Shown piece by piece: positions 38,018 through 46,095 of a DNA stretch of 64,000 nucleotides (position 1 is its first letter; the number at the start of each line of letters is the position of its first letter). Origin of the DNA: Gammaproteobacteria bacterium. GTDB taxonomy: Bacteria > Pseudomonadota > Gammaproteobacteria > Burkholderiales > Nitrosomonadaceae. Made by a program: the position numbers and the translations under genes. The notes beneath the pieces are model-generated. The model was not told the DNA's origin and ran no database searches. It saw only the letters and a list, made by a program, of their open reading frames with translations. The stretch lies in NCBI GenBank assembly GCA_030431985.1, contig JAUIIB010000001.1, positions 111,026 to 175,025 of the forward strand. Direction: 5' to 3'.

Positions 38018-38045
38018 AATTGGGCCAGACTAGTCTGGCCCAATT
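38018..38045. terminator. Perfect 28-bp palindrome after the LysR gene (terminator)
   Basis: The 14-base arm AATTGGGCCAGACT (38018-38031) is followed immediately by its exact complement (38032-38045). It starts 5 nt after the LysR stop codon and T-rich runs lie on both sides, so a bidirectional intrinsic terminator is the simplest reading. A protein-binding dyad is an alternative. Confidence 0.75.
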
Positions 38046-38190
38046 ATCGAGAGTTTTAATTCCGTATGACTACATGCCAACTTGAATCGTATTTTCTGTT
38101 TATATGAAGAAATGAAGAGGGTTAAGGAGATTTTTTGGTATCCGGAGATGCACCCGCAAATTTTAGACCTTTGTCATGATCAGAGAGAGT

Positions 38191-38211
38191 ATTAACCATG
38201 CAAAGGTTAAT
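38191..38211. repeat. Short inverted repeat
   Basis: ATTAACC, 7-nt spacer, GGTTAAT, located 23 nt downstream of the stop of the 43-aa gene (minus strand). No U tract follows on either strand; could be a transcript-end hairpin or operator. The rest of 38046-38233 shows nothing else. Confidence 0.35.
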
Positions 38212-38233
38212 TGTTGTGCGGCTGATACTTGAT

Positions 38234-38365
38234 TCAGGTTAAAAGCAATATTCTTGATTGATCAATTATCGATGCAACAACTGATGCCAAAGAAAATGCC
38301 ATTGCACAAAAGATTATCGCGGTGATGGCAAATTTGGGTTCTTTAAGTGAGTTGGTGATTTTCAT
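38234..38365 (-). CDS. Tiny membrane protein B (43 aa)
   Basis: ATG 38365 has an excellent AAAGGAG at 8 nt. The peptide begins MKITNSLKEPKFAITAIIFC and contains one hydrophobic helix (about residues 12-34), ending in a short tail DQSRILLLT. It resembles the 60-aa protein at 36604-36786 in its N-terminal NSLK/NSFK and helix, and both genes share upstream elements. It has no recognised family. Confidence 0.62.
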   Translation of the reverse strand: MKITNSLKEPKFAITAIIFCAMAFSLASVVASIIDQSRILLLT

Positions 38366-38437
38366 AAATATTACTCCTTTAAATGTTTACCGGTTATTTG
38401 TGCGAGACGCAGTTGATGTACGCGTTTGACTGATTAA

Positions 38438-38476
38438 AATAACCATATCTTTAATATGCTCTTTCTGGTTAACAAT
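38438..38476 (-). promoter_or_regulatory. Shared upstream element, copy B
   Basis: Gap-free partner of the element at 36856-36894 (29 of 39 identical), 73 nt upstream of the 43-aa gene. The TTACCGG heptamer is also repeated, 22 nt upstream of the start (38387-38393). The remaining stretch to 38815 shows no convincing gene. Confidence 0.55.
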
Positions 38477-38815
38477 AAAATACCGGTTCCTTAGCCAGAC
38501 AAGCAATTCTCAAAGTAATAAAGAACAAACTACACAAAATCTAATGTATAACATTAATTCAATAAAAACAACCATGAATACATTATGGTGTAATCTGTAT
38601 CTTTAACCTTAAGGCGAATAATATCGGCGAATAATTGCTGAGAGAAGTATTTAAAGTGCTGACATTTTGTATCCTTAATGGAAACAATATATAGAGGCTG
38701 ATATTGTAAATACTGAGTGTTTGACACATTCCAGGTGTTCCGGTAGTTTTCTTGTTGTGAATGCCCAGCAAAGCTTTACTCCTTCAGTGAGAATTAGATT
38801 AACGGAAACATTGAT

Positions 38816-39904
38816 ATGAAAAGGCGCGTTTTTTTACAGGCGGCTTTCGGTGCGCCGATTCTTGCAGGGTTGTCGTCTATACGTGGGGCAGCTGCTGCAA
38901 ATACAGTTGAAGACTGGCGCACTTATGTTGTTGTCACGACACTGAAGATTGCTAAGCCTTCCGGTATTTCGCGTGCATGGATTCCACTGCCGTTCACAGA
39001 AAAATCGGACTGGCACATTCCGATGGGTAATACTTGGGTAGGTAATGGCCGGGAAATAGTGATTACGGAGCCGAAATACGGCGCCCAAATGCTTTACGTA
39101 GAGTGGGCAAAAAATGAAACGCGCCCATCGGTTGAGGTGACGAGCTGTTTTGCGACACGAGGCCGCGCTGTCGATATATCTAAAGCCGATTCAAATTTGC
39201 CCGGTTTGTCGCAGCGCGAAATGGAACATTACACAGCATCGACGGACCTTATTCCAACTGATGGAATTGTACGAGAAACCGCACGGGACATTACGCACAA
39301 CGCCAGAACTGATATTGAAAAAGCCTATGCTATTTACGAATGGGTGGTGGAAAATGCCTTTCGGGACCCCAAAGTTAGAGGTTGCGGGTGGGGCGATATT
39401 AAAACGATGCTGGAAACACGGTATTTCGGTGGTAAATGTGGCGATCTCAATACATTGTTTGTCGGTTTGGCACGGTCGGTTGGCGTAGCGGCCCGCGATG
39501 TCTATGGGATTCGTATTGCACCTTCGGCATTAGGTTACCAAAGTTTGGGACTCAGTAATATTGATGCGAGCAAAGCGCAGCATTGCAGAGCGGAATTTTT
39601 TGCGCAGGGCGTTGGCTGGGTGCCGGTTGATCCTGCCGATGTGCGTAAGGTAGTACTGGAAGAACCGCCTGGTCATTTGACGTTAGACGATCCGAAAGTC
39701 GTGGCAATACGCAAGCGGTTATTTGGTGCCTGGGAGATGAATTGGCTTGCATACAATACTGCTCACGATGTTGTTCTACCCAACTCCAAGATTAAAATCC
39801 CGTATTTTATGTATCCAAACGGTGTAACGGGACAGAAAATTTTGGATCAGCTCGAACCCGATAGCTTTAGGTATAAGATCACAGCCCGGCAGATGTTGAC
39901 GTAA
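38816..39904 (+). CDS. Exported transglutaminase-like cysteine peptidase-fold protein
   Basis: 362 aa. The N-terminus KRRVFLQAAFGAPILAGLSS has a twin-arginine-like signal, so export is likely and may use Tat. The transglutaminase core has the triad Cys208 (GGKCGDLN), His256 (QHCRAEFF) and Asp272 (PVDPADVRK). The family includes proteases and amidotransferases that act on envelope proteins. N-terminal sequence SRAWIPLPFTEKSDWHIPMG is an extra beta domain. Not obviously co-transcribed with neighbours. Confidence 0.86.
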   Translation: MKRRVFLQAAFGAPILAGLSSIRGAAAANTVEDWRTYVVVTTLKIAKPSGISRAWIPLPFTEKSDWHIPMGNTWVGNGREIVITEPKYGAQMLYVEWAKNETRPSVEVTSCFATRGRAVDISKADSNLPGLSQREMEHYTASTDLIPTDGIVRETARDITHNARTDIEKAYAIYEWVVENAFRDPKVRGCGWGDIKTMLETRYFGGKCGDLNTLFVGLARSVGVAARDVYGIRIAPSALGYQSLGLSNIDASKAQHCRAEFFAQGVGWVPVDPADVRKVVLEEPPGHLTLDDPKVVAIRKRLFGAWEMNWLAYNTAHDVVLPNSKIKIPYFMYPNGVTGQKILDQLEPDSFRYKITARQMLT

Positions 39905-40092
39905 ACGCAGCCGCAACCGCAACAGTCACTTTGAGAGGTGGAAATCAGGTGCAGATGTCTAATTTTCTTCATTTATGAGCGTGTTGGTTATTCTATAACA
40001 TTTTGTAATAAGGGTTTTCAGGCTGTTCAGTCAGGAAGCGTTTGCCATTAAAACAGGTTCTCCATAAACGTTAAGATAACAGTTATAAGAAG

Positions 40093-41142
40093 ATGAGTTT
40101 CGAGAAGATTGCACTTACGCAGACCGTTCAAAAAGGCGGCTGTGCTGCAAAAGTGGCGGCCACAGAATTAAGACAAATTTTACAGCAAGTTCAATTTCCA
40201 GCGGCTCATCCGGAGTTACTCGTCGATGGGGGATTGTTTGATGATGCCGCGATTTACAAGGTGGACGAGAATACTGCATTGGTCCAGACTCTGGATTTTT
40301 TTACGCCGATCGTGAATACACCCATGCTGTTTGGTGAAATTGCTGCGGCAAACGCACTGAGCGATGTTTACGCAATGGGCGGCAGGCCCAGGACTGCAAT
40401 GGCCATTTTAGCGTTTCCCTTGTCGACCTTACCCGGGCATGTGGTTGTGGATATTTTACAAGGCGCGAGCCGTAAAATTGCTGAAGCGGGTGCTAATTTT
40501 GTTGGTGGGCATTCTATCGACGATGATACATTGAAATTCGGTCTGTCCGTAACCGGATTTGTTAATCCGAATCAATTATGGACAAATGCCGGAGCAAAAA
40601 CCGGAGACCATCTGATTTTAACCAAAGCGCTTGGGACAGGTGCATTGACTGCCGCTTTAAAAAGACAGGCGTTGGATGAGGAAGATATCATGGAATCATT
40701 GCAGAGTATGGCAATGATTAACAACGTCGTTGACCTAATAAGCAATGAGTTGAAATCCGGAATTCACGCGGCAACCGATATTACCGGCTTTGGATTTTCC
40801 GGACATGCCATGCAAATGGCGAATGCCAGTCAGGTGACTCTAATGATAGATTCAAAACAATTGCCTCGGTTCGGCCGGGTGTTGCATTGTTTGGAGAATG
40901 GGTTTTTGACTAAGGCTCATCACACAAATCGGTCATACACCTCGCCGCACATTATTGCGTCAGATCTGGATGATCTCGATCAACTGCTTATCCATGATCC
41001 ACAGACAAGTGGTGGTTTGCTATTGAGCGTTTCTCCAAAGCGCAGCGATATTATGGTTGAGGCGCTACAAGAAAAGTTTAAATCGGCAAAGATTGTTGGA
41101 GAAGTTTTGCCGTATTGTGATAAAGCCGTGATCTTTGAATAA
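40093..41142 (+). CDS. selD: Selenide, water dikinase (selenophosphate synthetase)
   Basis: 349-aa ATP-dependent enzyme making selenophosphate from selenide. The active-site Cys17 is present in QKGGCAAK, so this is the Cys rather than the selenocysteine form, and Lys20 follows. Metal and nucleotide motifs: DDAAIYKVDENTALVQTLDF, AANALSDVYAMGGRP, GGHSIDDDTLKFGLSVTG and DPQTSGGLLLSV. Coupled to mnmH, which overlaps by 8 bp. Confidence 0.95.
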   Translation: MSFEKIALTQTVQKGGCAAKVAATELRQILQQVQFPAAHPELLVDGGLFDDAAIYKVDENTALVQTLDFFTPIVNTPMLFGEIAAANALSDVYAMGGRPRTAMAILAFPLSTLPGHVVVDILQGASRKIAEAGANFVGGHSIDDDTLKFGLSVTGFVNPNQLWTNAGAKTGDHLILTKALGTGALTAALKRQALDEEDIMESLQSMAMINNVVDLISNELKSGIHAATDITGFGFSGHAMQMANASQVTLMIDSKQLPRFGRVLHCLENGFLTKAHHTNRSYTSPHIIASDLDDLDQLLIHDPQTSGGLLLSVSPKRSDIMVEALQEKFKSAKIVGEVLPYCDKAVIFE

Positions 41143-42274
41143 TTCAACCGTTTCTATTAACGCACTAAAGCCGTTATTGGTAGCGGGAACACCGTTTATC
41201 GATGTGCGTGCCCCGCTGGAATTTAGTCAGGGCTCGATCCCTGGATCCGTTAATATTCCGATATTGGATAATACTGAACGCGCACTGGTTGGGACCACAT
41301 ATAAACATCAAGGTCATGAAGCTGCGATGAATTTGGGCCATCAGATTGTCTCAGGGGCGGTAAAAGCTGAACGCGTCGCACGCTGGTCTCAGTATGCAAT
41401 TCAGAATCCCGTTGCGGTTGTTTATTGTTTTCGGGGTGGGAAGCGATCCCATATTGCGCAACAATGGCTAAAAGAGGCGGGGATTGAAAGGCCGGTGTTG
41501 GAAGGTGGTTATAAAGCCGCGCGCCGGTTTTTGATAAACATCATCGAGGATTTCAGTGTAAAGCATCCGCTTGTTCTGATTTCAGGCCCGACCGGCAGTG
41601 GAAAAACAGTGCTGCTGGATAAGGTGAGTGATTTTATTCCTGCGCTGGATTTGGAGTGTCTTGCCCATCATCGCGGCTCAGCATTTGGCGCCTTGCATAT
41701 TCCGCAGCCGACTCAGATTGATTTTGAAAATCGTCTGGCCGTTGCGCTAATCAGACTGGAGCATAGGTTAGCCGCACAAACCCGTCTTCTGGTTGAAGAT
41801 GAAAGCCGTCATATCGGAAGAAACTATTTGCCTGAAGCTTTTTTTACGCGCTTGAGAAGTTCGGCGGTGGTATGGATCGACGAGCCACTTGATATCAGGG
41901 TCAATAATATTTTTAATGATTATGTCCTATACACGGCTATCGGTAGCGCTTGTCGGGATAATACGTTAGTTGAAAGGGTGCAACTGGATCAGGCAATGGT
42001 GGTATTTGAACATTATCAAAAAGCGCTAACAATGATCAGCAAGAAATTGGGCGGGTTGAGAACCCGTGAAATCATGGCTGATTTAGAGACATCACGTATG
42101 GCGTTACTGAATAGAAACGATATTCAATCTAATAAAGTCTGGATAGAAAAGCTTTTAACGTACTATTATGATCCGCTTTATTTCAAGTCATTAGAACGGC
42201 GTCAAGTTAAAATTCTTTTTAAAGGTTCCCAAGCAGCAGCTATCGAATATCTTAAGATGCAGTGTCAGGTTTAA
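41135..42274 (+). CDS. mnmH: tRNA 2-selenouridine synthase (SelU/YbbB)
   Basis: 379 aa. Replaces sulfur by selenium at wobble 2-thiouridine of tRNA-Lys, Glu and Gln, using selenophosphate from SelD. N-terminal rhodanese domain with Cys98 (VVYCFRGGKRS), then a P-loop domain with GPTGSGKT (151-158). The start is TTG 41135, overlapping the selD end; no ATG fits. No selA, selB or selC is seen, so in this window selenium use serves tRNA modification only. Confidence 0.93.
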   Translation: MNNSTVSINALKPLLVAGTPFIDVRAPLEFSQGSIPGSVNIPILDNTERALVGTTYKHQGHEAAMNLGHQIVSGAVKAERVARWSQYAIQNPVAVVYCFRGGKRSHIAQQWLKEAGIERPVLEGGYKAARRFLINIIEDFSVKHPLVLISGPTGSGKTVLLDKVSDFIPALDLECLAHHRGSAFGALHIPQPTQIDFENRLAVALIRLEHRLAAQTRLLVEDESRHIGRNYLPEAFFTRLRSSAVVWIDEPLDIRVNNIFNDYVLYTAIGSACRDNTLVERVQLDQAMVVFEHYQKALTMISKKLGGLRTREIMADLETSRMALLNRNDIQSNKVWIEKLLTYYYDPLYFKSLERRQVKILFKGSQAAAIEYLKMQCQV

Positions 42275-42484
42275 ACTGAATGAGGACACAGGAATTATTG
42301 TCGCGTTCCTGAGGTGGCGTTTTGTAAGGTTCATAAACGGTCAAGCAGCTTGTTAAACTCGCGTGTTGATAATTAGACCGTTATCCGGGGATAGTTCGTG
42401 ACAGGCCCATTAGTGAGTGTTAGCGCATTGAATATAATGCGCCGTTCTTATTATCCAGAAAGACTGTTCATTTGTGCCAGCCAT

Positions 42485-42598
42485 TTAAGAATAATAAATG
42501 GATATGGCAATTAACGCCACTGCTACGCCGATGATGACTAAAAAGTTTATACCCAATTTTCTGAATATTTCGGCATCTACTTCATCAAGCATTTTCAT
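42485..42598 (-). CDS. 37-aa single-pass membrane protein
   Basis: Reads leftwards from ATG 42598 with AGGAG at about 9 nt. It begins MKMLDEVDAEIFRKLGINFL, an acidic then basic amphipathic start, followed by one hydrophobic helix (about residues 17-34, IIGVAVALIAISI) and ends YYS. Its size and arrangement recall small regulatory membrane proteins. An FNR-like box lies 63 nt upstream. No family recognised. Confidence 0.55.
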   Translation of the reverse strand: MKMLDEVDAEIFRKLGINFLVIIGVAVALIAISIYYS

Positions 42599-42660
42599 TA
42601 AGATTCACTCCTGTTGTTTAAAAAGAGACTGAATTATGGTCTGAATCAAAGGATTATTTC

Positions 42661-42674
42661 TTGATTAAAGTCAA
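42661..42674 (-). promoter_or_regulatory. Possible FNR/ANR-type binding site
   Basis: TTGATTAAAGTCAA on the plus strand, equal to TTGAC-N4-ATCAA on the minus strand, differs from the FNR consensus TTGAT-N4-ATCAA at one half-site position. It is centred about 70 nt upstream of the 37-aa gene. Other bases of 42275-42893 show nothing more. Confidence 0.4.
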
Positions 42675-42893
42675 TATAATGAAAAATAGGAAGTTGCCTA
42701 AAACTACAAACGGGGTTGCAGTTTTGTTATGGGTAATAATGTGTATTGGTCATTAGTATCTTGGTGAGGTCTACGCTAACGAAGGTATCGACATATTTTT
42801 GATGCAAGCGCCTCATAAAAATAATATAACTAACTGTTATATAAATAGGCAATTAAAATAGATAAAAAATTTTGCAGTATGTAAAGAATATGT

Positions 42894-45332
42894 ATGTCAA
42901 TCCTTAATCGATTTGATCAAGAATTATTCATTCAAGAACATCTTGCGGCTATAGTTGAATCATCTGACGATGCTATCATTACTAAATCGCTGCAGGGTAT
43001 CATTACCAGTTGGAATAACGCGGCTGAACAAATGTTTGGGTATACCGCGCAGGAAGCGATCGGTCAATCAATTACAATGCTTATCCCTTCTGATCGCACG
43101 GAAGAAGAGTCGCAAATACTGGCTAGAATAGAGGCCGGAAAAAAAGTGGACCATTTTGAGACAGTACGGATCAGAAAAAATGGTGAACCTGTCTTTGTTT
43201 CAGCAACAATTTCACCACTTAGAGATAACACTGGAAAAATCGTTGGCGCTTCTAAAATTGTGCGAGATATTACACATCTTAGAAAGATTAATATTGATAC
43301 AAAATCGAGTGTCTACCTTCAAGCTGTCGGAGAACTTGCGCTCGTTTCAATCACTGATTATCGTGGCAACATAGTTCATGCAAATCAAAAATTTTGTGAG
43401 GTCAGTGGCTATAGCGTAGAAGAATTGATTGGCCGCAATCATAGAATTTTGAATTCTGGAAGGCATCCAAGAACCTTTTGGACTGACATGTGGGGAAAGG
43501 TCGCTAAAGGAAATAGCTGGCGCAGGGAGGTCTGTAACCGTGGTAAGAACGGGCAATTGTATTGGGTAGACTCAACCATTGTTCCTCTAAAAAACGAACA
43601 AGGTAAGATTGACGGTTATCTTTCGGTGCGGGTTGATGTTACCAAGGCCAAGCTTCAGGAGATTGCATTACATGAGCGACTTAAAGAAAGTATTTGCCTT
43701 TATGAGATTCGACGTGAGTTGCTGCCAAAATCAACACTTGAACAAGTATGCAGGCGGACTATAACTGAACTGGTAAAAGCGATGCAATTTCCGGAAATTG
43801 CCGTCGTCAAAATTGAGCTCAGTGGTGAGCAGTTTTTCTCTGACAATTTTACGGATAACCTTTCATATTATCTGCATGCCGAAATTCGTTGTAGTGATGG
43901 CGACAACGGCAAGCTGCAGGTATTTTATCTCGAGAACAAACCATTTCAATTACCGGCTGAACAGAATCTTATCAATCTTGTTGCAGAAGATCTGGGGAAA
44001 TGGTTTGATCGAAAAAAAGCGGAAGAACTCATCAATCATTTGGCTACACATGATGCGCTTACTAATTTGCCAAATAGGTACTTATTTGAGGATCGTTTAA
44101 TCAAAGTGTTATCCATGTGTCGTCGCAGTCATGAGAAAGCAGCGGTTTTATTCGTTGATCTGGATTATTTCAAGGTTATCAATGATTCTCTCGGGCATGA
44201 AATAGGCGATTATCTTCTGAAAGAAATTGCGGAACGGCTATTGTCCTGTGTTCGGGGTCAGGACACAGTGGCGCGTCAGGGAGGTGATGAGTTCATTGTC
44301 ATTCTGCAGGGAATTGTCAAGGCTTTGGATGCGAGTGTTGTCGCACAAAAAATACTGGATAGATTATGCCAGCCCTATTCCATCAGGGAAGAGGAACTGC
44401 ATATTGGCTCCAGTATTGGTATCGCAATATATCCAGATGATGGCGACAAAGTAGATGTGTTGCTGAGAAAGAGTGATATAGCAATGTATCATGCCAAAGA
44501 AAACGGGCGTAATAATTTTCAGTTCTTTACGCCAAAAATGAATGAATTGGCGTTGGAAAGATACAATTTAGGAACGGATCTTCGTCAGGCATTGGAACGT
44601 GATGAATTACGGCTGTACTTTCAGCCGGTGATCGATATGCCCAATGGTGCCATGAAAAGTGTAGAAGCATTGGTTCGTTGGCAACATCCTAAGCTGGGCT
44701 TGCTTTCGCCAATTAAATTTATCGGTTTGGCTGAGGAAATGGGATTAATCGTGTCAATCGGGGAATGGGTTCTGAAAACGGCTTGTTTGCAGATCAAAGC
44801 ATGGCAGGAGCAGCATAACATCGTGCCGAAAATGGCGATTAATCTCTCTTTCAGACAGTTTCGACACAAAAAGCTGGTGTCAGATATTCGCCGCATTCTG
44901 AATGAAACCGCTATAGATGCAAGTAATCTGACGTTAGAAATTACTGAAAGTATGCTCGCTCAGGATGTTGGAGAAGCAGTAAAAATATTGAATCGACTGA
45001 GTTCAATGGGACTGAGTATAGCAATGGACGATTTTGGTACCGGTTATTCAAGTTTAAGTTATTTGAAACGTTTCCCGATTGATACGCTAAAGATCGATCG
45101 CTCGTTCGTACGGGATATCGCTACTGATACAAGTGATGCTGCTATTGTTACAGCTATTATTGCTATGGCTCACAGTTTGCAGATGAACGTGATTGCGGAA
45201 GGGGTAGAGACTGAGGAACAGATTGAATTTTTGACCCAAAAAGGGTGCAATCGCTTTCAAGGATATTATTTCAGTAAGCCGGTATTGGCATCAAAGATTG
45301 CAGAAAGGCTGAAACATGTTACTGTTAATTGA
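42894..45332 (+). CDS. PAS-PAS-GGDEF-EAL c-di-GMP turnover protein
   Basis: 812-aa cytoplasmic signalling protein with no membrane segment. Two PAS domains (about 15-130 and 145-255; the first has the PAS/PAC NGEPVFVSATISPLRDN pattern), a poorly defined linker to about 370, then GGDEF at 463-467 with the inhibitory I-site RGQD at 454-457, and EAL from about 570 (signature EALVRW from 591, later NLSFRQF, ITESMLAQ, DDFGTGYSSLSYLKR, AEGVE). All catalytic signatures look intact, so both synthesis and hydrolysis are possible. The input is likely redox, oxygen or ligand sensing by PAS. Confidence 0.93.
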   Translation: MSILNRFDQELFIQEHLAAIVESSDDAIITKSLQGIITSWNNAAEQMFGYTAQEAIGQSITMLIPSDRTEEESQILARIEAGKKVDHFETVRIRKNGEPVFVSATISPLRDNTGKIVGASKIVRDITHLRKINIDTKSSVYLQAVGELALVSITDYRGNIVHANQKFCEVSGYSVEELIGRNHRILNSGRHPRTFWTDMWGKVAKGNSWRREVCNRGKNGQLYWVDSTIVPLKNEQGKIDGYLSVRVDVTKAKLQEIALHERLKESICLYEIRRELLPKSTLEQVCRRTITELVKAMQFPEIAVVKIELSGEQFFSDNFTDNLSYYLHAEIRCSDGDNGKLQVFYLENKPFQLPAEQNLINLVAEDLGKWFDRKKAEELINHLATHDALTNLPNRYLFEDRLIKVLSMCRRSHEKAAVLFVDLDYFKVINDSLGHEIGDYLLKEIAERLLSCVRGQDTVARQGGDEFIVILQGIVKALDASVVAQKILDRLCQPYSIREEELHIGSSIGIAIYPDDGDKVDVLLRKSDIAMYHAKENGRNNFQFFTPKMNELALERYNLGTDLRQALERDELRLYFQPVIDMPNGAMKSVEALVRWQHPKLGLLSPIKFIGLAEEMGLIVSIGEWVLKTACLQIKAWQEQHNIVPKMAINLSFRQFRHKKLVSDIRRILNETAIDASNLTLEITESMLAQDVGEAVKILNRLSSMGLSIAMDDFGTGYSSLSYLKRFPIDTLKIDRSFVRDIATDTSDAAIVTAIIAMAHSLQMNVIAEGVETEEQIEFLTQKGCNRFQGYYFSKPVLASKIAERLKHVTVN

Positions 45333-45394
45333 GTAGTGTGAACAGAGGCACCCTATCCGGCGTATGGCGGGGCGTGTAATTGATACATCCTGAA

Positions 45395-45883
45395 TCAGTG
45401 TTTGGTTATTTTGTCGAGATAGCCCATCATGAAAGCTGAGACAACAAAAGTCAGGTGTAGAATAATGTACCACATGATTTTATCATTGGGTACAGTCTGG
45501 GCGGACATAAAAACCTGCAGCAAATGAATGGAAGATATTGCTACAATAGAAGCCGCTACTTTGTTTTTCAGGGAGCTGGAATCCATTTTGCCCAACCAGC
45601 TCAGTCGGTCGGTATCGTCTGTGACATCTATTTTTGAAACAAAATTTTCGTAACCGGAAAGCATCACCATAACTAACAGTCCACCGACCAAAGCAAGATC
45701 AACCAGGGCGAGAATTACCAATACCAAGTCTGCTTCCGACATGTTGAAGATGATAGGGAAAACATGCAGGACTTCCTGAAAAAATTTTAAACCCAGAAAA
45801 AGAATGGCAAAACTTAAGCCCAGATAAACCGGGGCTAACAACCAGCGTGCAGCATACATTGTACGTTCAATAAAGCGTTCCAC
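45395..45883 (-). CDS. UPF0114 (YqhA) family membrane protein
   Basis: 162 aa, four predicted membrane helices ([80 protein letters not shown]). Sequence [20 protein letters not shown] matches the UPF0114/YqhA family of conserved proteobacterial membrane proteins, whose function is unknown. Separated by 212 bp from the downstream end of the potassium-channel gene, on the same strand. Confidence 0.9.
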   Translation of the reverse strand: MERFIERTMYAARWLLAPVYLGLSFAILFLGLKFFQEVLHVFPIIFNMSEADLVLVILALVDLALVGGLLVMVMLSGYENFVSKIDVTDDTDRLSWLGKMDSSSLKNKVAASIVAISSIHLLQVFMSAQTVPNDKIMWYIILHLTFVVSAFMMGYLDKITKH

Positions 45884-46095
45884 ATTTACCTCTAAAATGG
45901 TGATTCAGGCGCGATTAAAAACCGAATTTGTTTGTTTCGATTAATACAGAACCTTAAAATTTGGGATTCGGCAGATGCCCTCTGCCATTATTATAACGGA
46001 AAGGCGTTGCAGTTAATGCTCGCAAATTAACTATGACAGTTGTTTTTTAGTATCTGTCAATGATTCGGTGTGCTAATAATTAGCGGCATAACGAA

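Noticed and set aside
38583..38771. 62-codon frame on the minus strand
   Set aside because: No ribosome site, no continuity of hydrophobicity or charge, and no shared upstream element like the two real tiny genes.
40093..41142. Possible selenocysteine codon in selD
   Set aside because: Residue 17 is an ordinary Cys codon (TGT), so no UGA recoding is needed.
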